From: Dugong dugon
Lineage: Eukaryota > Chordata > Mammalia > Sirenia > Dugongidae
Direction: 5' to 3'
DNA length: 64,000 nt
Assembly: GCA_030035585.1 (NCBI GenBank)
Contig: CM057469.1
Location: 16,486,501 to 16,550,500, forward strand
This document shows, one piece after another, positions 11,905 through 25,124 of the stretch. Both the position numbers and the translations under genes were made by a program. Within the stretch, counting starts at the first letter, position 1; each line of letters begins with the position of its first letter. Under the pieces are notes generated by a model that ran no database searches, had not been told where the DNA came from, and saw only the letters and a list, made by a program, of their open reading frames with translations.

Positions 11905-14460
11905 TTTTGGATGTGTCTATGGAGTTTCTATGACCTTGACTTGAACAAATTGTGCTGGCTTCCCCAGTACTGTGTACTGTCTTACCCTTCACCAAAGATA
12001 TCACTTATCTGTTGTCTACTTAGTGTTCTTCCCTCCTCACCTCTCACCTCCTTCGTAACCATCAAAGATTGTTTCTTTTTGTGTATACATCTTTTCATGA
12101 GTTTCTATAATAGAGGTCTCATACAATATTTGTCCTTTTGTGATTGACATATTCTACTCAGCATAATACCCTCCAGATTCATCCATGATGTTTCGCAGGT
12201 TCATCATTGTTCTTTACTGTTGCGTAGTATTCCATTGTGTGTATGTACCACAGTTTAACCATTCATCTATTGATGGGCACTTAGGTTGTTCCTATTTTTC
12301 TGCTATTGTGAATAATGCAGCAATGAACATGGGTGTGCAAACGTCTATTTGTGTGACGCTCTTATTTCTCTAGGATATACTCCTAGGAGTGGGATTGCTG
12401 GATCGTATGGTATTTCCATTTCTATCTTTTTAAGAAAGTGCAATATCATTTTCCAAAATGGTTGCACTATTTTGCATTCCCACCAGCAGTGCATGAGAGT
12501 TCCAATCTTCCTGCAGCCTCTCCAACATATGTTATTTTTTTATTGGTGCCAGTAATGCCAGGGTGAGATGGTATCTCATTGTGGTTTTGATTTGCATTTC
12601 TCTAATGGTTAGTGATCACGAGCATTTCCTCATGTGTCTGATAGCTGCCTGCATGTCTTCTTTGGTGAAGTTTCTGTTCATATCCTTTGCCCATTTTTTA
12701 ACTGGATTATTTCTCTTTTTGTTGTAGAGGTGTTGGATTTTCCTGTAGATTTGAGAGACTAGACGTTTGTCAGATTTGTCATAGCCAAACATTTTTTCCC
12801 AGTCTGTAGGTTCTCTGTTTACTCTTTTGGTGAAATCTTCTGATAAGCTAAGTGTTTAATTTTTAGAAGATTCCAGTTAGCTAGCTTATCTTCTGGTGTT
12901 TGTATATCGTTAGTTATGGTTTGTATCCTATTTATGCCGTGTATTAGGGCCTCTAGCGTTGATCCTATTTTTTCTTCTATGATCTTCATGGTTTTTGGTT
13001 TTATATTCAGGTCTCTGATCCATTGTGAATTAGCTTTTGTGTATGGTGTGAGGTATGGGTCCTGTTTCATTTTTTTCCAGATGGACATCCAGTTTTGCCA
13101 GCACTATTTGTTAAAAAAACTGTCTGTTCCCCATTTGATGGACTTTGGGGCCTTGTTGAAGATCAGGTGACCATAGGAGGATGGATTTACATCTGGGTTC
13201 TCAGTTCTGTTCCATTGGTCAGTATATCTGTCATTGTACCAGTACCAGGCTGTTTTGACTCCCATAGCTGTATAGTAGGTTCTGAGGTCAGGTAATGTAA
13301 GTCCTTCTACTACTTTATTCTTCTTCTTCAATAGTGCTTTACTTATCTGGGGCTTCTTCCTTTTCCATATAAAGTTAATGATTAGTTTTTCCATCTCTTT
13401 AAAGAATGTTATCGGTATTTGGATTAGGATTGCATTGCATTTGTAAATCGCTTTGGGTAGAACTGACATTTTTACAATGTTGAGTCTACCTATACATGAG
13501 CATGGTATGTTTTTCCACGTACCTAGATCTCTTTTGGTGTCTTGCAGTAGTGTTTTGTAGTCTTCTTTGTATAGATCTTTTACATCCCTGGTTAGATTTA
13601 TTCCTAAGTATTTTACTTTTTTAGGGGCTATTATAAATAGTATTTTTTCCTGATTTCCTTTTCATTGTTCTCTTTATTGGTATATAGGAATCCAACTGGT
13701 TTTTGTACGTTTATCTTGTATCCTGCTACTCTGTTGAATCCTTCTATTAATTCCAGTAGTTTTCTCATGGAGTCTTTAGGGTTTTCTAGGTATAGTATCG
13801 TATCATCCGCAAATAGAGACAGTTTTACTTCTTCCTTACCAATCTGGATGTACTTTATTTCTTTTTCTTGCCTTATTGCTCTAGCTAGGCTTTCCAGCAA
13901 TGTTAAATAGGAGTGGTGATAAAGGGCTTCCTTGTCTTGTTCTCAAGGGGAATGTTTTCAGCCTCTCTCCATTATGAATGACGTTAGCTGTTGGTTTTAT
14001 ATAGATGCCCTTTATTATGTTGAGGAATTTCCCTTTTATACCTATTTTACTGAGAGTTTTTATCAGGAATGGATGTTGGACTTTGTCAAATGCCTTTTCT
14101 GCGCCAACTGAGATGATCATGTGATTCTTTTATTTATGTGGTGAATTATGTTGACTAATTTTCTAACATTGAACCATCCTTGCATGGTATGCATCCCACT
14201 TGGTCACAGTGTATTATTTTTTTTTGATATAATGCTGAATTCTGTTGGCTAGAATTTTGTTGAGAATTTTTGCATCTTTATTCATGAGAGATACTGATCT
14301 GTAATTTTCTTTTTTTGTGGTGTCTTTGCCTGGTTTTGGTATCAGGGTTATGCTGGCTTCATAGAATGAATTCAGAAGTATCCCTTTTCTATGTTCTGAA
14401 ATAGTTTGAGTAGTACTCATGTAAGCTCTTCTCTGAATGTTTGGTAGAATTCTCCAGTGA
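11905..14460 (-). mobile_element. Younger L1, 5'-truncated, ORF2 remnant
   Basis: Minus-strand L1 covering the ORF2 reverse transcriptase, the C-terminal region and only the start of the 3' UTR. Fragments show RT motifs: [14 protein letters not shown] sequence near 14090, where the upstream catalytic Asp reads Gly (SVGAEKAFD), and LFADDTILY near 13800, which keeps both Asp of the FADD box. The C-terminal part at 12819-13088 has the L1 run [20 protein letters not shown]. It is nearly identical to 20350-22260 in the other L1, so the two belong to one young subfamily. It has stops and frameshifts and is not functional. Confidence 0.88.
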
Positions 14461-15004
14461 AGCTAAGATTGTCAATTTCAACAAAAAAGCCTACCAGAAT
14501 TTTCACAGAGATTTCCCTGAATCTACAGATCAATTTGGGGAGAACTGCTATCCTAAGAATAGTGATTCTTCTAATCCATGAACATGGCATATATCTCAAT
14601 TTGTTTAGATGTTCCTTAATCTCAGCAATACTTTGTAGTTGTGTTCCTCTGGTTAATTTCCAGAGCTATAAAATGGTTGTTTTTGACAACTGTATCCACT
14701 TCTAAACTATTTTTTTGAGAAGATTCATCAACCTCTTCATGCTACCATAATGAGAAGTCTAATTGTACCAGCTACTTTTTGAGAATTACAGATGCAGTGT
14801 CTTCTCTTCACTAACTCCCACAATACATCCTTTTTTGATTACCACTGCTTCTGGTAGCCCTCCAACTAACTTGTGGTTAAATTTCAACTGGAGATTTGCA
14901 AGAAGAGAAGGAAAATGCAGACTTTGCACTACCATATTACAACAGTTACAAGTAATTTTAAACAGATTGCTTAATTTGTTTAATTAAAAACAAAGTTAAC
15001 CTTT

Positions 15005-15240
15005 GCATTGTTATTGAATAAAAGCATGGACTTCAGAGCAAGACTACCAGTGTTTAAATCTCATTCTAACACTTCCCAGTTCTGGGATCTAGGAAAGTAG
15101 CTTGACCCTTCTTTGCCTCAGTATTTTCATCTATAAAATAGGAAGTATAACAGGATATACCTCAAACAGTTATTATGAGAATTAAATGAGTAGTATAAAG
15201 TAACTTAGAAGAGAACCTGTACATAGTAAATTCTACCTAA
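15005..15240 (+). mobile_element. MIR SINE
   Basis: GCATGGACTTCAGAGC, then CAGTGTTTAAATCTCATTC, AGTAGCTTGACCCTTC, TATAAAATAGG and GTTATTATGAGAATTAAATGAG, in the order expected of MIR. Confidence 0.87.
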
Positions 15241-17828
15241 ATATTAGTTAATTTTGAATGTCTGTGAATGAGAAGGTTTTACTATTTATACTTTCACTTG
15301 TCTGACTTATTATAAGACTACATAGGAATATAAAAAATGCTCATAACATTTTAAATGAAAAGGTGGATTACTAAATGGAATTATACATGACTGCAATTAT
15401 GATACAGGCAAAATCTGGAAGGTAACATTTAAAATAAAAACAGTTGTACTGTGATATTTAGATTATGAGTAACTTTCATGTTTAATATTTCTACATTTTT
15501 TGAAATGTGGCTTTTCTGTAAAATAATAATTAAAAAAAGAAGACATAACTATAAATTACATGTGTTCTTATATAAACCATTTATTTTCACTCCCCAGCAT
15601 ACATGACAAATTTTATTTGCAGTAAGTTATCTTTCAATGAAAAACAGAGCTTTGAAAATATCATCCAATTCTTTTCTATTTTAATTTTTCATCTTGTGGT
15701 TTAAAAATAGGAATGCAAAATATCTATTAGTTACACAAATGTAACTTTAAAAATTAATCTAGCAATTGATTTTTAGCTTCTATATCTGTAGCTTTGTTGA
15801 GAAGGAAGCCAGTTTTCTTCAAGCTAGTCCCCAGTAGAAAGTTGTGTGGTAGGAGCAAATGCACTTTTTTGTTATCCCTCTTGTAGAAAATACCCAATTT
15901 AAACCAAACCAGAAAGAGACGGTGAAAATATGTAGTGAGGTGGAGTAAGTGTTAAGCATAGAGAGAAACAAAATCTAAACAACAAAATACAGCAAAAATA
16001 GAGAAGTAAAAGTTGTATAGAAGCAGCAAAAATAGAGAAGAAGTTCAAATGGAAACAGAAATCCTGATCCTTCCCTATTTCCCCAGGGTTACATATTGCC
16101 TTGTAACCATTTGTCATTAAATGTTTGCCTACCACATGAATTTGTTCTCAGGGTTGTACTTATACTCTATTGTACATTTCAATTTAGTAAGAAAATATTA
16201 TGTTATATTTTATAAACTTAGGAGGAGTCAGGCTTTTATCTTTATCCTTCAGGCCTCATCAGACTACAAGGAGTCTTCACAATGCATAGCATACCTAAGT
16301 TAAGTCTCTTCCTTATGGATGTATTAGATCTCAACACAATTTTAATCAAAAGAACATTTTAAAAAATTCTCTCTAAATATATATTTTTGGTAAACTCAGC
16401 AGAACCTTAGAGTAATGATGATATTAAACCAAAAGTAGAATACAAGATTTGATCTATGTTCAATCTGATTATTTCCCAATATGATTTTTATTAAACTGTA
16501 ATTAAATCTTTTATTGGATAATTTGCTTAGTCACTCTACATAAAGAGGCCTTCTAGAATTTAATATTATTATTTTTATCTCGAGGTAAAATTCTTAATTT
16601 AACAGAATCTTAAAATTCTGTCTTGTAGATAGAAATGATATTTAATTTTATAGCCATTAGTCAAACACACAAAATAATTATGTGATCTAGTTGGATAAAG
16701 TTCAAATATCGTCAGTTTTTAGTAGAAATAACTAACAGCTATTTTTGAAAGTATATACACTATTAACGGTTTAAAAAAATCCATTTATAATACTATATAA
16801 TACTTATTATACAGCCATTTTCTACAATTCTTGTATATATTAGCTTCATAAGTCTTTACAACATGAATAGTGTACTTTCTAAAGGCGTTTTCAATCAAAC
16901 AAAAAGAGTAATTTCTTACGTTATTAGAAAACAAAATAAGTCACAGGGAAGTTGTGAGGGAAACAGAGAGATACGGAACACAATAGAAAAGTGAGTTATT
17001 CACAGAATAGGGAGTCTCTTTTACAACTATTTAGTCATGGTCCTTCAGGCTATTAATGGAATAACTGATAATTAAACATAATACTTTTATTGGAGAAAAA
17101 TCCTAAAAATCATTATAAAACACAATTATCCAACCCTTCTTATTTAAATATAAATAGAATCACTAAAACTTCTAGTTAATATTAGGATTTTTACAGCTGT
17201 ATGTTAAGAAGTGGCACAAGAAATGCACAATGGCAGCTTGAAAAATCTGATACTAAATGGAAAAACATTCCATTAAGTATTTGAAAATTTGTTCATAAAT
17301 CTGGCTAATTTTAAATTCAATCTATAGCTCTCCTTTTATTCAAGCTACAGAGTTTAGGAGAGTTGGTTTCTTTGGATTCTCAACTACCAACTGTCAAAAA
17401 CCAATGGTCTCATTTTTAGCTATTAGCAGTTCTCCATGGTGAATACGGTATCACAGATGTCATAATTCCACCAAGTTTTGCTTGCTCTTGCCAAGGGCCA
17501 ACCATTTGAATTTCAAAGTATTGCTGAACTTAGCAAGCCATGGCAGAATAAGTGATGAGCATGAGAGAAAAGAGTTAAAAAGAAAATAGATGAAAAGTAA
17601 AATATAGAGGTCCCACAAAATAAATGGGACAAAGGATAAGATGAGATAAGCAAAACTCTCTCTCCAGAAGGCTTCTGTCACAGACTGGTATAACAAAAAA
17701 TTTCCTGTCCCATGTAAGTAATCTTAGTAAGGAGAATTACTAAATCAAAAATGAACACCAAATATAAAATTAAACCCACAATTCCTATCACAGCATATGC
17801 TCAATACAAATGAGACTGAATGACTCAC
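15241..17828. other. Intron sequence without recognised features
   Basis: AT-rich unique-looking DNA. The longest open frames are 60 to 78 codons, low in complexity and without family resemblance, and no exon-like splice pair joins the CDC42BPA frame here. Confidence 0.7.
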
Positions 17829-17934
17829 CTTATCAAGTTCACTTGTTAGCTTTTTATTTTCTTCAGTTAATAACACTTTTTCTCGTTCATACTGTTGCTT
17901 GAACTCATTTTCAAATTCTTCTCTTTCACTTTGA
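17829..17934 (-). CDS. CDC42BPA: CDC42BPA exon (coiled coil)
   Basis: A 106-nt exon. The first base (T) completes Ser with AG from the previous exon, and 35 codons follow, starting QSEREEFENEFKQQ and ending NKKLTSELDK. The acceptor is TGTGTTAG and the donor is GTGAGT at 17828-17823. The peptide is a charged coiled coil of MRCK-alpha. As I recall the human protein it has Ser where this has Asn in REEFENEF. It is in frame with 33844-34091 upstream and 6655-6779 downstream. Confidence 0.95.
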
Positions 17935-18030
17935 CTAACACAATTCAAAACATAAAAGGAAAGTAAGTAATTGAATTAAAAGTCAACTGAAAACTTGAAA
18001 GAAATCATTTTTGCAACAGCTATCATGTAA

Positions 18031-18237
18031 TAGAAGCCCTGAAGGCACAACGGTTAAGAGCTCAGCTGCTAACTAAAAGGTTAGCAGTCTGAATGCTCCC
18101 AGCAGCTCCATGGAAGAAAGAGCTGGCAATACGCTTCCATAAAGATCCCAGCCAAGAAAACAGTATGGGGCAGTTCTGCTCTGTCACATGGGGCTGTTAC
18201 AAGTCAGAACTGACTTGACGGCACACAACAACAACAG
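18031..18237 (+). mobile_element. AfroSINE, long form
   Basis: Begins TAGAAGCCCTGAAGGCACAAC, has the middle segment CTGGCAATACGCTTCC and ends TTGACGGCACACAACAACAAC. Confidence 0.88.
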
Positions 18238-19375
18238 ATAAATATCAGATTGAACTCCTGGAGCCAAAAGTTAATGAAATAAGCTACTGAAATGAAAACA
18301 GTATTTGCCATCCGTTTCATATTCATTATGTTTTACCTAACGACCAATTAGTCTGAGACCAAGTTAGGTACTTTGTATATCTGCAGCACAATACTCTTAG
18401 AACATACAAAGTTTTGGGCTCTTGTTTAAGATTGGCCCAGACTCACTTTCTAGTTGTTTTTTTTCAATTGTACTTTAGATGAAGGTTTACAGAACTAGTT
18501 TCTCAATAAACAGTACACATATTGTTTTATAACATTGGTTTAACAACCCCACGACATGTCAACACTCTCCCTTCTCGACCTTGGGTTCCCTATTACCAGC
18601 TTTCCTGTCCCCTCCTGCTTTCTAGTCCTTGCCCCTGGGCTGGTGTGTTCCTTTAGTCTTGCTTTGTTTTATGGGCCTGTCTAATTTTTGGCTGAAGGGT
18701 GAACCTCTGGAGTGACTTCATTACTGGGCTAAAAGGGTATCTGGGGGTCATATTGGGATTTCTCCAGTCTCTGACAGGCCAGTAAGTCTGGTCTTTTTTT
18801 TTGTGAGTTAGAATTTTTTTCCACATTTTTCTCCTGCTCTGGCCGGGACCCTCTATTGTGATCCCTGTCAGAGCAGTCAGTGGTGGTAGTCAGGCACCAT
18901 CTAGTGTACTGGACTCAGTCTGGTGGAGGCCATGGTAGATGTGGTTCATTAGTTCTTTGAACTAATCTTTCCCTTGTATTTTCAGTTTTCTTCATTCTCC
19001 CTTGCTCTCAAAGGGGTGAGACGAGTGGAATATCTTACATGGCCGCTCTCGGGCTTTTAAGACCCCAGATGCTGTTCACCAAAGTAGAACGTAGAACATT
19101 TTCTATATAAACTACTTTATGCCAATTGAGCTGGTACTCACAGCTCCCAGCCCACCAGTTTGGTCCCTCAGAGAGTTTGGATGTGTCTTTGGAGCTTCCG
19201 CAACCTTGTCTTGTACAAGTTGTGCTGACTTCTCCAGTATTGCTTGTTGTATTGCCCTTCACCAAAGTTACCACTTATCTATTATCTATTTAGTGTTTTT
19301 CCATCCTCACCCCTGCCCTCACTCATAACCATCAACAGTTGTTTCTTTTTTTGTGTAAACCTTTTCATGAAGTTT

Positions 19376-22300
19376 TTACAGTAGTGGTCTCCTACAATAT
19401 TCGTCCTTTTGTGATTGACTTATTTCACTCAGCCTAATACCATCCATATTCATCCATGAAATGCTTTGCAGATTCATCACTGTTATGGTTGCATAATACT
19501 CCATTGTGTGAATATACCATAATTTGTTTATCCATTCGTCTTTTACTGATGGGCACCTAGGTTGTTTCCATCTTTTTGCTGTTGTGAACAGTGCTGCAAT
19601 GAACATGGGTGTGCATATATCTATTCATGTGATGGCTCTTATATCTCTAGGATATACTCCTAGGAATGGGATTGCTGGATCATATGGTATTTCTATTTCT
19701 AGCTTTCTATGGAAGAGTCGTATCATTTTCCAAAATGGGTGTATCATTTTGCATTCCCACCAGCAGCGCATAAGAGTTCCAATCTCTTCACAGCCTATCT
19801 GACATTTGTTATTTCTTGTTTCTTTGATTTGTGCCAGTAATGCCGGGGTTGGATGGTGTCTTAGTCATCTAGTGCTGCCATAACAGAAACACCACAGGTG
19901 GATGACTTTAACAAAGAGAAAATTATTCTCTCACAGTCTAGTAGGTTACAAGTCCAAATTCAGGGCATCAGCTCCAGGAGAAGGCTTTCTCTGTTGGCTA
20001 TCGTGGAAGGTCTTTGTCATCAATCTTCCCTTGGTCTGCGAGCATCTCAGCACAGGAAACTCTGCTCCTGGCGCTGCTTTCTTGGTGGTATGAGGTCCCC
20101 CTGTCTCTCTGCTGGCTTCTCTCTTTTATATCTCAAAAGAGACTGCCTTAAGACACTATCTAATTTTGCAGACCTCATCAATATAACAGCCGCTAATCCA
20201 TTTTATTACATCATAGTGATAGAATTTACAGCACACAGGGAAATCATATCAAAAGACAAAACAGTAGACAATCATACAATATTGGGAATCATGACCTAGC
20301 CAAGTTGACAGATATTTTGGGGTAAAAGAATTCAATCCATGATAGATGGTATTTCATTGTGGTTTTGATTTGCATTTCTCTAATGGCTAGTAATCACAAG
20401 CATTTCCTCATGTATCTATCTGTTGGCCACTTGAATGTCTTCTTTGGTGAAGTGTCTGTTCATTTCCTTTGCCTATTTTTTAATTGGGTTATTTGTCTTT
20501 TTGTTGTAGAGGTGTTGGATTTTCTTGTAGATTATGGAGATTAGACCTTTGCCTGATTTGTAATAGCCAAAAAATTTTCCCGACTGTAGGTTCTCTTTTT
20601 ACTCTTCTGCTAAAATCTTTTGATGAGCGTTTTAAGTGTCTAATTTTTAGAAGATCCCAGTTATCTAACTTATCTTCTGGAGTTTGTGTGTTGTTGGTTA
20701 TGGTTTGTATCCTGTTAATGCCGTGTATTAGGGCCTCTAGCGTTGATCCTATTTTTTCTTCTATGATCTTCATGGTTTTTGGTTTTATATTCAGGTCTCT
20801 GATCCATTGTGAATTAGCTTTTGTGTATGGTGTGAGGTATGGGTCCTGTTTCATTTTTTTCCAGATGGACATCCAGTTTTGCCAGCACTATTTGTTAAAA
20901 AAACTGTCTGTTCCCCATTTGGGAACAAGGACTTTGGGGCCTTGTTGAAGATCAGGTGACCATAGGAGGATGGATTTACATCTGGGTTCTCAGTTCTGTT
21001 CCATCGGTCAGTGTATCTGTCATTGTACCAGTACCAGGCTGTTTTGACTACCATAGCTGTATAGTAGGTTCTGAGGTCAGGTAATGCAAGTCCTTCTACT
21101 ACTTTATTCTTCTTCTTCAATAGTGCTTTACTTATCTGGGGCTTCTTCCTTTTCCATATAAAGTTAATGATTAGTTTTTCCATCTCTTTAAAGAATGTTA
21201 TTGGTATTTGGATTGGGATTGCATTGCATTTGTAAATCACTTTGGGTAGAACTGATATTTTTACAATGTTGAGTCTACCTATACATGAGCATGGTATGTT
21301 TTTCCACGTACCTAGATCTCTTTTGGTGTCTTGCAGTAGTGTTTTGTAGTCTTCTTTGTATAGATCTTTTACATCCCTGGTTAGATTTATTCCTAAGTAT
21401 TTTACTTTTTTAGGGGCTATTATAAATAGTATTTTTTCCTGATTTCCTTTTCATTGTTCTCTTTATTGATATATATGAATCCAACTGATTTTTTTACGTT
21501 TATCTTGTATCCTGCTACTCTGCTGAATCTTCTATTAGTTCCAGAGGTTTTCTTGTGGATTCTTTAGGGTTTTCTAGGTATAGTATTGTATCATCTGAAA
21601 ATATGGACAGTTTAAGTTCTTCAGTACCAATCTGGATGCCCTTTATTTCTTTTTCTTGCCTTAGTGCTCTAGCAAGGACTTTCAGCACAATGTTAAATAG
21701 GAGTGATGATAAAGGGCATTCTTGTCTTGTTCCTGTTTTCAAGGGGAATGTTTTCAGCCTCTCTCCATTAAGAATGATGTTGGCCATTGGTTTTGCATAG
21801 ATGTCCTTTTTTATGTTGAGAAATTTCCCTTCTATACCTATTTGATTGCGAGTTTTTATCAGGAATGGGTGTTGGACTTTGTCAAATGCCTTTTCTGCAT
21901 CAATTGAGATCATCATGTGATTCTCTTCTTTCCTTTTATTTATGTGGTAGATTACACCGATTGATTTTCTAATGTTGAACCAGCCTTGCATACCTAGTAT
22001 GAATCCTACTTGGTCATGGTGTATTATTTTTTTGATATGATGCTGAATTCTATTGGTTAGAATTTTGTTGAGAATTTTTGCATCTATATTCATGAGAGAT
22101 ATTGGTCTATAATTTTCTTTTTTTGTGGTGTCTTTGCCTGGTTTTGGTATGAGGGTTATGATGGCTTCATAGAATGTATTCAGAAGTATTGCTTCTTTTT
22201 CTATGTTCTGAAATAGTTTGAGTAGTACTGGTGTAAACTCTTCTCTGAATGTTTGATAGAATTCTCCAGTGAAGCCATCTGGGCCATGAATTTTTTTTGT

Positions 22301-23691
22301 TGTTGGAAGTTTTTTTTATTACCTTTTCGATCTCTTCTCGTTAGGGGTCTGTTCAGATTTTTAGCATCATTTTGTGTTACTTTGGTTAGGTAGTGTGTTT
22401 CTAGAAATTTGTCCATTTTCTCTAGGTTTTCAAATTTTGTTGGAATATATTTTTTTAATAATACTCTGTTATGATCTTTTTTATTCAGTTGGGTCTGTTG
22501 TAATGTCCCCCATTTCAATTCTTATTTGTGTTATTTGCATTCTCTCCTGTTTTTGTTTTTTTCAGTTTGGCCAGCAGTTTGTTGATTTTGTTGATCCTTT
22601 CAGAGAACCAACTTTTGGTTTTGTTGATTCTTTCTACTGTTTTTCTAGGGTCTATTTCATTTGTTTCTGCTCTGATCTTTATTTCTTCTGTTGGCTCTCG
22701 GCTTTTTTTTGCTGTTCTGCTTTTTTCGAGTTGTGTAGCTAATGTTTCGATTTTGTCGCTTTCTTCTTTTTGGATGTGTGCATCTATTGCCAAAAATTGT
22801 CCTCTGAGGACTGCCTTTGCTGTGTTCCAACGGTTTTGGTATGATGTGTTTTCCTTCTCGTTTGATTCTAGAATTTTTTTATTCCATCTCTGATTTCTTC
22901 TATTACCCAGTGGTTTGTAAGCAGGGTGTTATTCAGTGTCCATGTAATTGGTTTTTTCCCTTGCTCTTCCTGTTGTTAATTTCTACCTTGATGGCGTTGT
23001 GGTCAGAGAAGAGACTTTGTATTCTCTCAATGTTTTGGATTTTGTTGAGGGTTGCTCTGTGGCCTAACATTTGGTCTATTATGGAGAACGTTCCATGTAC
23101 ACTGGAAAAGAACGTGTACTTTGCAGCTGTCGGGTGGAGTGTTCTATATATGTCTATGAGGTCAACTTGGCTGATTGTGCCCTTTAGTTCTTCTGTATCT
23201 TTGTTGAGTTTCTTTCTAGTTGTTCTGTCCTTTACCAAGAGCGATGTGTGGAAGTCTCCTACTATTATTGCGGAACTGTCAATTTCTCTTTTCAGTCCTG
23301 TTAGAGTTTGTTTTATTATGTATTTTGGAACCCTGTCACTGGGTATGTAGATGTTTATCACTGTTATGTCTTCATGATGGATCTTCCCTTTAATCATTAT
23401 ATAGTGCCCTTCTTTGTGTTTTATGGTGGATTTTGTTTTAAAGTCTATTTTATCTGAGATTAGTATTGGCACTCCCGCTCTTTTTTGATAGCTGTCTGCT
23501 TGATATGTTTTTTTGTATCCTTTAATTTTTAATAAATTTACATCTTTGTTTCTAAGGTGTGTCTCTTGTAGGCAGCATATTGATGGATCCTGTTTTTTTA
23601 TCCATTCTGTTACTCCCTGTATCTTTATGAGTGCCTTTAGGCTGTTTATATTCAGTATAATTATTGATAGATGTGAGTTTATTGCTATCAT
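19376..23691 (-). pseudogene. L1 ORF2 (endonuclease-RT), broken
   Basis: The N-terminal 252 codons (23691-22933) are open and form the AP-endonuclease domain. Asn of NINSLKALIK, Glu of QETHLRNKD and the SDHNAI box are present, but the GDFNT box reads GDFHTSLL, so the conserved Asn is His. The reverse transcriptase follows in several frames. 22093-21515 carries [13 protein letters not shown] and a FADD box that reads FSDD. The C-terminal region at 20872-20489 and 19606-19376 ends in the usual WNIHTMEYYA-like segment (here LWYIHTMEYYAT). An LTR insertion interrupts the C-terminal part. The family function is nicking and target-primed reverse transcription; here it is inactive. Confidence 0.88.
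19857..20344 (-). mobile_element. Solo LTR, MaLR/ERVL-like, inside L1 ORF2
   Basis: A 488-bp block absent from the sister L1 copy, whose sequence runs straight through this point (near 12570). It is flanked by a 5-bp GATGG repeat, at 19852-19856 and 20345-20349. Read on the minus strand it starts TATCATGGATTGAATTC, includes GATATAAAAGAGAGAAG, and ends GCAGCACTAGATGACTAAGACA. The same family occurs on the plus strand at 49627-50134. The ending resembles MLT1-type LTRs. Confidence 0.85.
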
Positions 23692-24119
23692 TTTGTAGTG
23701 CTTTTTTGTGTGGTGCTAACGTTTTCTTTGTTCTTCTTACTCTCCTGTGCTGAATTCCTTTGTGTGTGGATTTTTTTTTTCATTTCTTTTGTTTTTATAG
23801 ATTTTGTTTTTACTGAGACATTGTTTTTCTTCTTTATTCTGATAAGTATGTTTGTTAACTTTCTTTGTGGTTATCTTGAAATTTATCCATTTTTTACTAG
23901 GTTGGAAGCAGTCTATTATTACTTGGTATCACCTTGCCTTCCTCTCTATTAGAAGGTTCTATACTTACACTGTTTATTCCCCCTTTTATTGTTCTGATGT
24001 TGTTGTCATTTACATATTAACCTCTCTGGCTCCCCGTTGTAATTCTTTTGGTTTCGGATAGTCCTTGAGAGTTCACTTCCTAGGTTGGTATCTGGCAGGT
24101 ACTACCCTGCGTCGTAGAT

Positions 24120-25124
24120 TCAGGCTGTGGTCTGATGTTGTTTGTTCTCAGATTGACGGACTCCCTTTAATAATTCTTGTAGGTCTGGTTTCGTTTTTAC
24201 ATAGTCCCTTAATTTCTGTTTATGTGAAAATGTCCTAATTTCACCATCATATTTGAACAGGTGTTTTGCAGGATATATTATTCTTGATTGGCAATTTTTT
24301 TCTTTCAAGGTTTTATACATGGCATCCCACTGCCTTCCTGCCTGCATGGTTTCTGCCAAATAATCCAAGCTTAGTCTTATTGTTTTTCCTCTGTATGTGA
24401 TTTTTCATGTTTCTCAAGCTGCTCTCAGGATTCTTTCTTTGTCTTTGGTTTTAGTGAGTGTGATTATGATATGCCTTGATGATTTTCTTTTGGGGTCTAT
24501 CCTATATGGGGTTCGTTGAGCTTCCTGGATGGTCAGCTTTTCATCTTTCATGATATCAGGGAAGTTGTCTGTCAGCAATTCTTCAATGATGTTCTCCGTG
24601 TTTTCCATTTTCTCCCCGTTATGGAACTCTGATCACTTGAAAATTTTTGCTTTTGATTGTATCCCACATAATTCTCAGGTTTTCTTCATTTTTCTTCGTT
24701 CTTTTTTTGATTTTTCCTCAGAGTTGTATCCAAGTGTTTGTCTTCAATTTTGCTGATCCTGTTTTCCATCATTTCAAACCTGCTCCTCAGCTTTTCTACG
24801 ACACTGTCCATTTCTGAAATCTTGTTATTTATCTTTTGGATTTCTAATGGTTGTTTTTGTATGATTTCTAGTTGTGAATTTATTTTGGTATATTGTTCCT
24901 GTATTATTTCCTGAATTCTTCCATTTTTTGGTCTGTATTTTCCATGAATTTGTCTGCTTTTTCCATGAATTTGTCAATTTTTTCTCATCTTTGTCTGCTT
25001 TTTGCTTCAACTCTTGGATCGTTCTGAATATTAAAGATTTAAATTCCCTATCAGGTAGTTCTAATGCCTTTTCTTCTACTGGAAAGTCATCTGGTGCTTT
25101 ATTTTGGATGCCTACTGGAACCAT
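24120..25124 (-). pseudogene. L1 ORF1 (RNA-binding protein), broken
   Basis: Three fragments in different frames. 25124-24825 is a Lys/Asn/Trp-rich coiled-coil N-terminal part with tandem TNSWK units. 24608-24414 is the RRM region (NFPDIMKDEKLTIQEAQRTP, RKSSRHIIITL). 24368-24120 is the C-terminal domain (YPAKHLFKYDGEIRTFSHKQ). Frame changes between them make it non-functional. In the family this protein forms trimers that coat L1 RNA. Confidence 0.87.

Larger units (their letters stand above)
9975..14660 (-). mobile_element. Old L1 (L1M type), split by younger insertions
   Basis: Minus-strand ORF2 3' half and 3' UTR. Segments: 9975-10052 and 10353-11035 (3' UTR and end of ORF2), 11196-11900 (ORF2), and about 14465-14660, which resumes ORF2 after the nested L1. 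Signals include GCTGGGTTGTATCC, CATTCCCACCAGCAGTGTAT and GGTGTGAGGTAAGGATCTAAG, all antisense L1 ORF2. It is much more diverged than the nested copy at 11905-14460. Boundaries are approximate. Confidence 0.8.
6780..17828 (-). other. CDC42BPA: CDC42BPA intron, 11.0 kb
   Basis: Intron holding a HAL1 (about 7080-9050), a hAT element (9403-9596), a TG microsatellite (9628-9676), an old L1 with nested elements (about 9975-14660) and a MIR (about 15005-15240). From 15240 to 17828 the sequence is AT-rich, and I recognise neither a gene nor a named repeat in it. Confidence 0.85.

Noticed and set aside
20484..20948. A 154-codon plus-strand open frame, and similar long plus-strand frames between 22374 and 25303
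   Set aside because: These are shadows on the antisense strand of L1 ORF1 and ORF2, low in complexity and rich in Phe, Leu and Ser.
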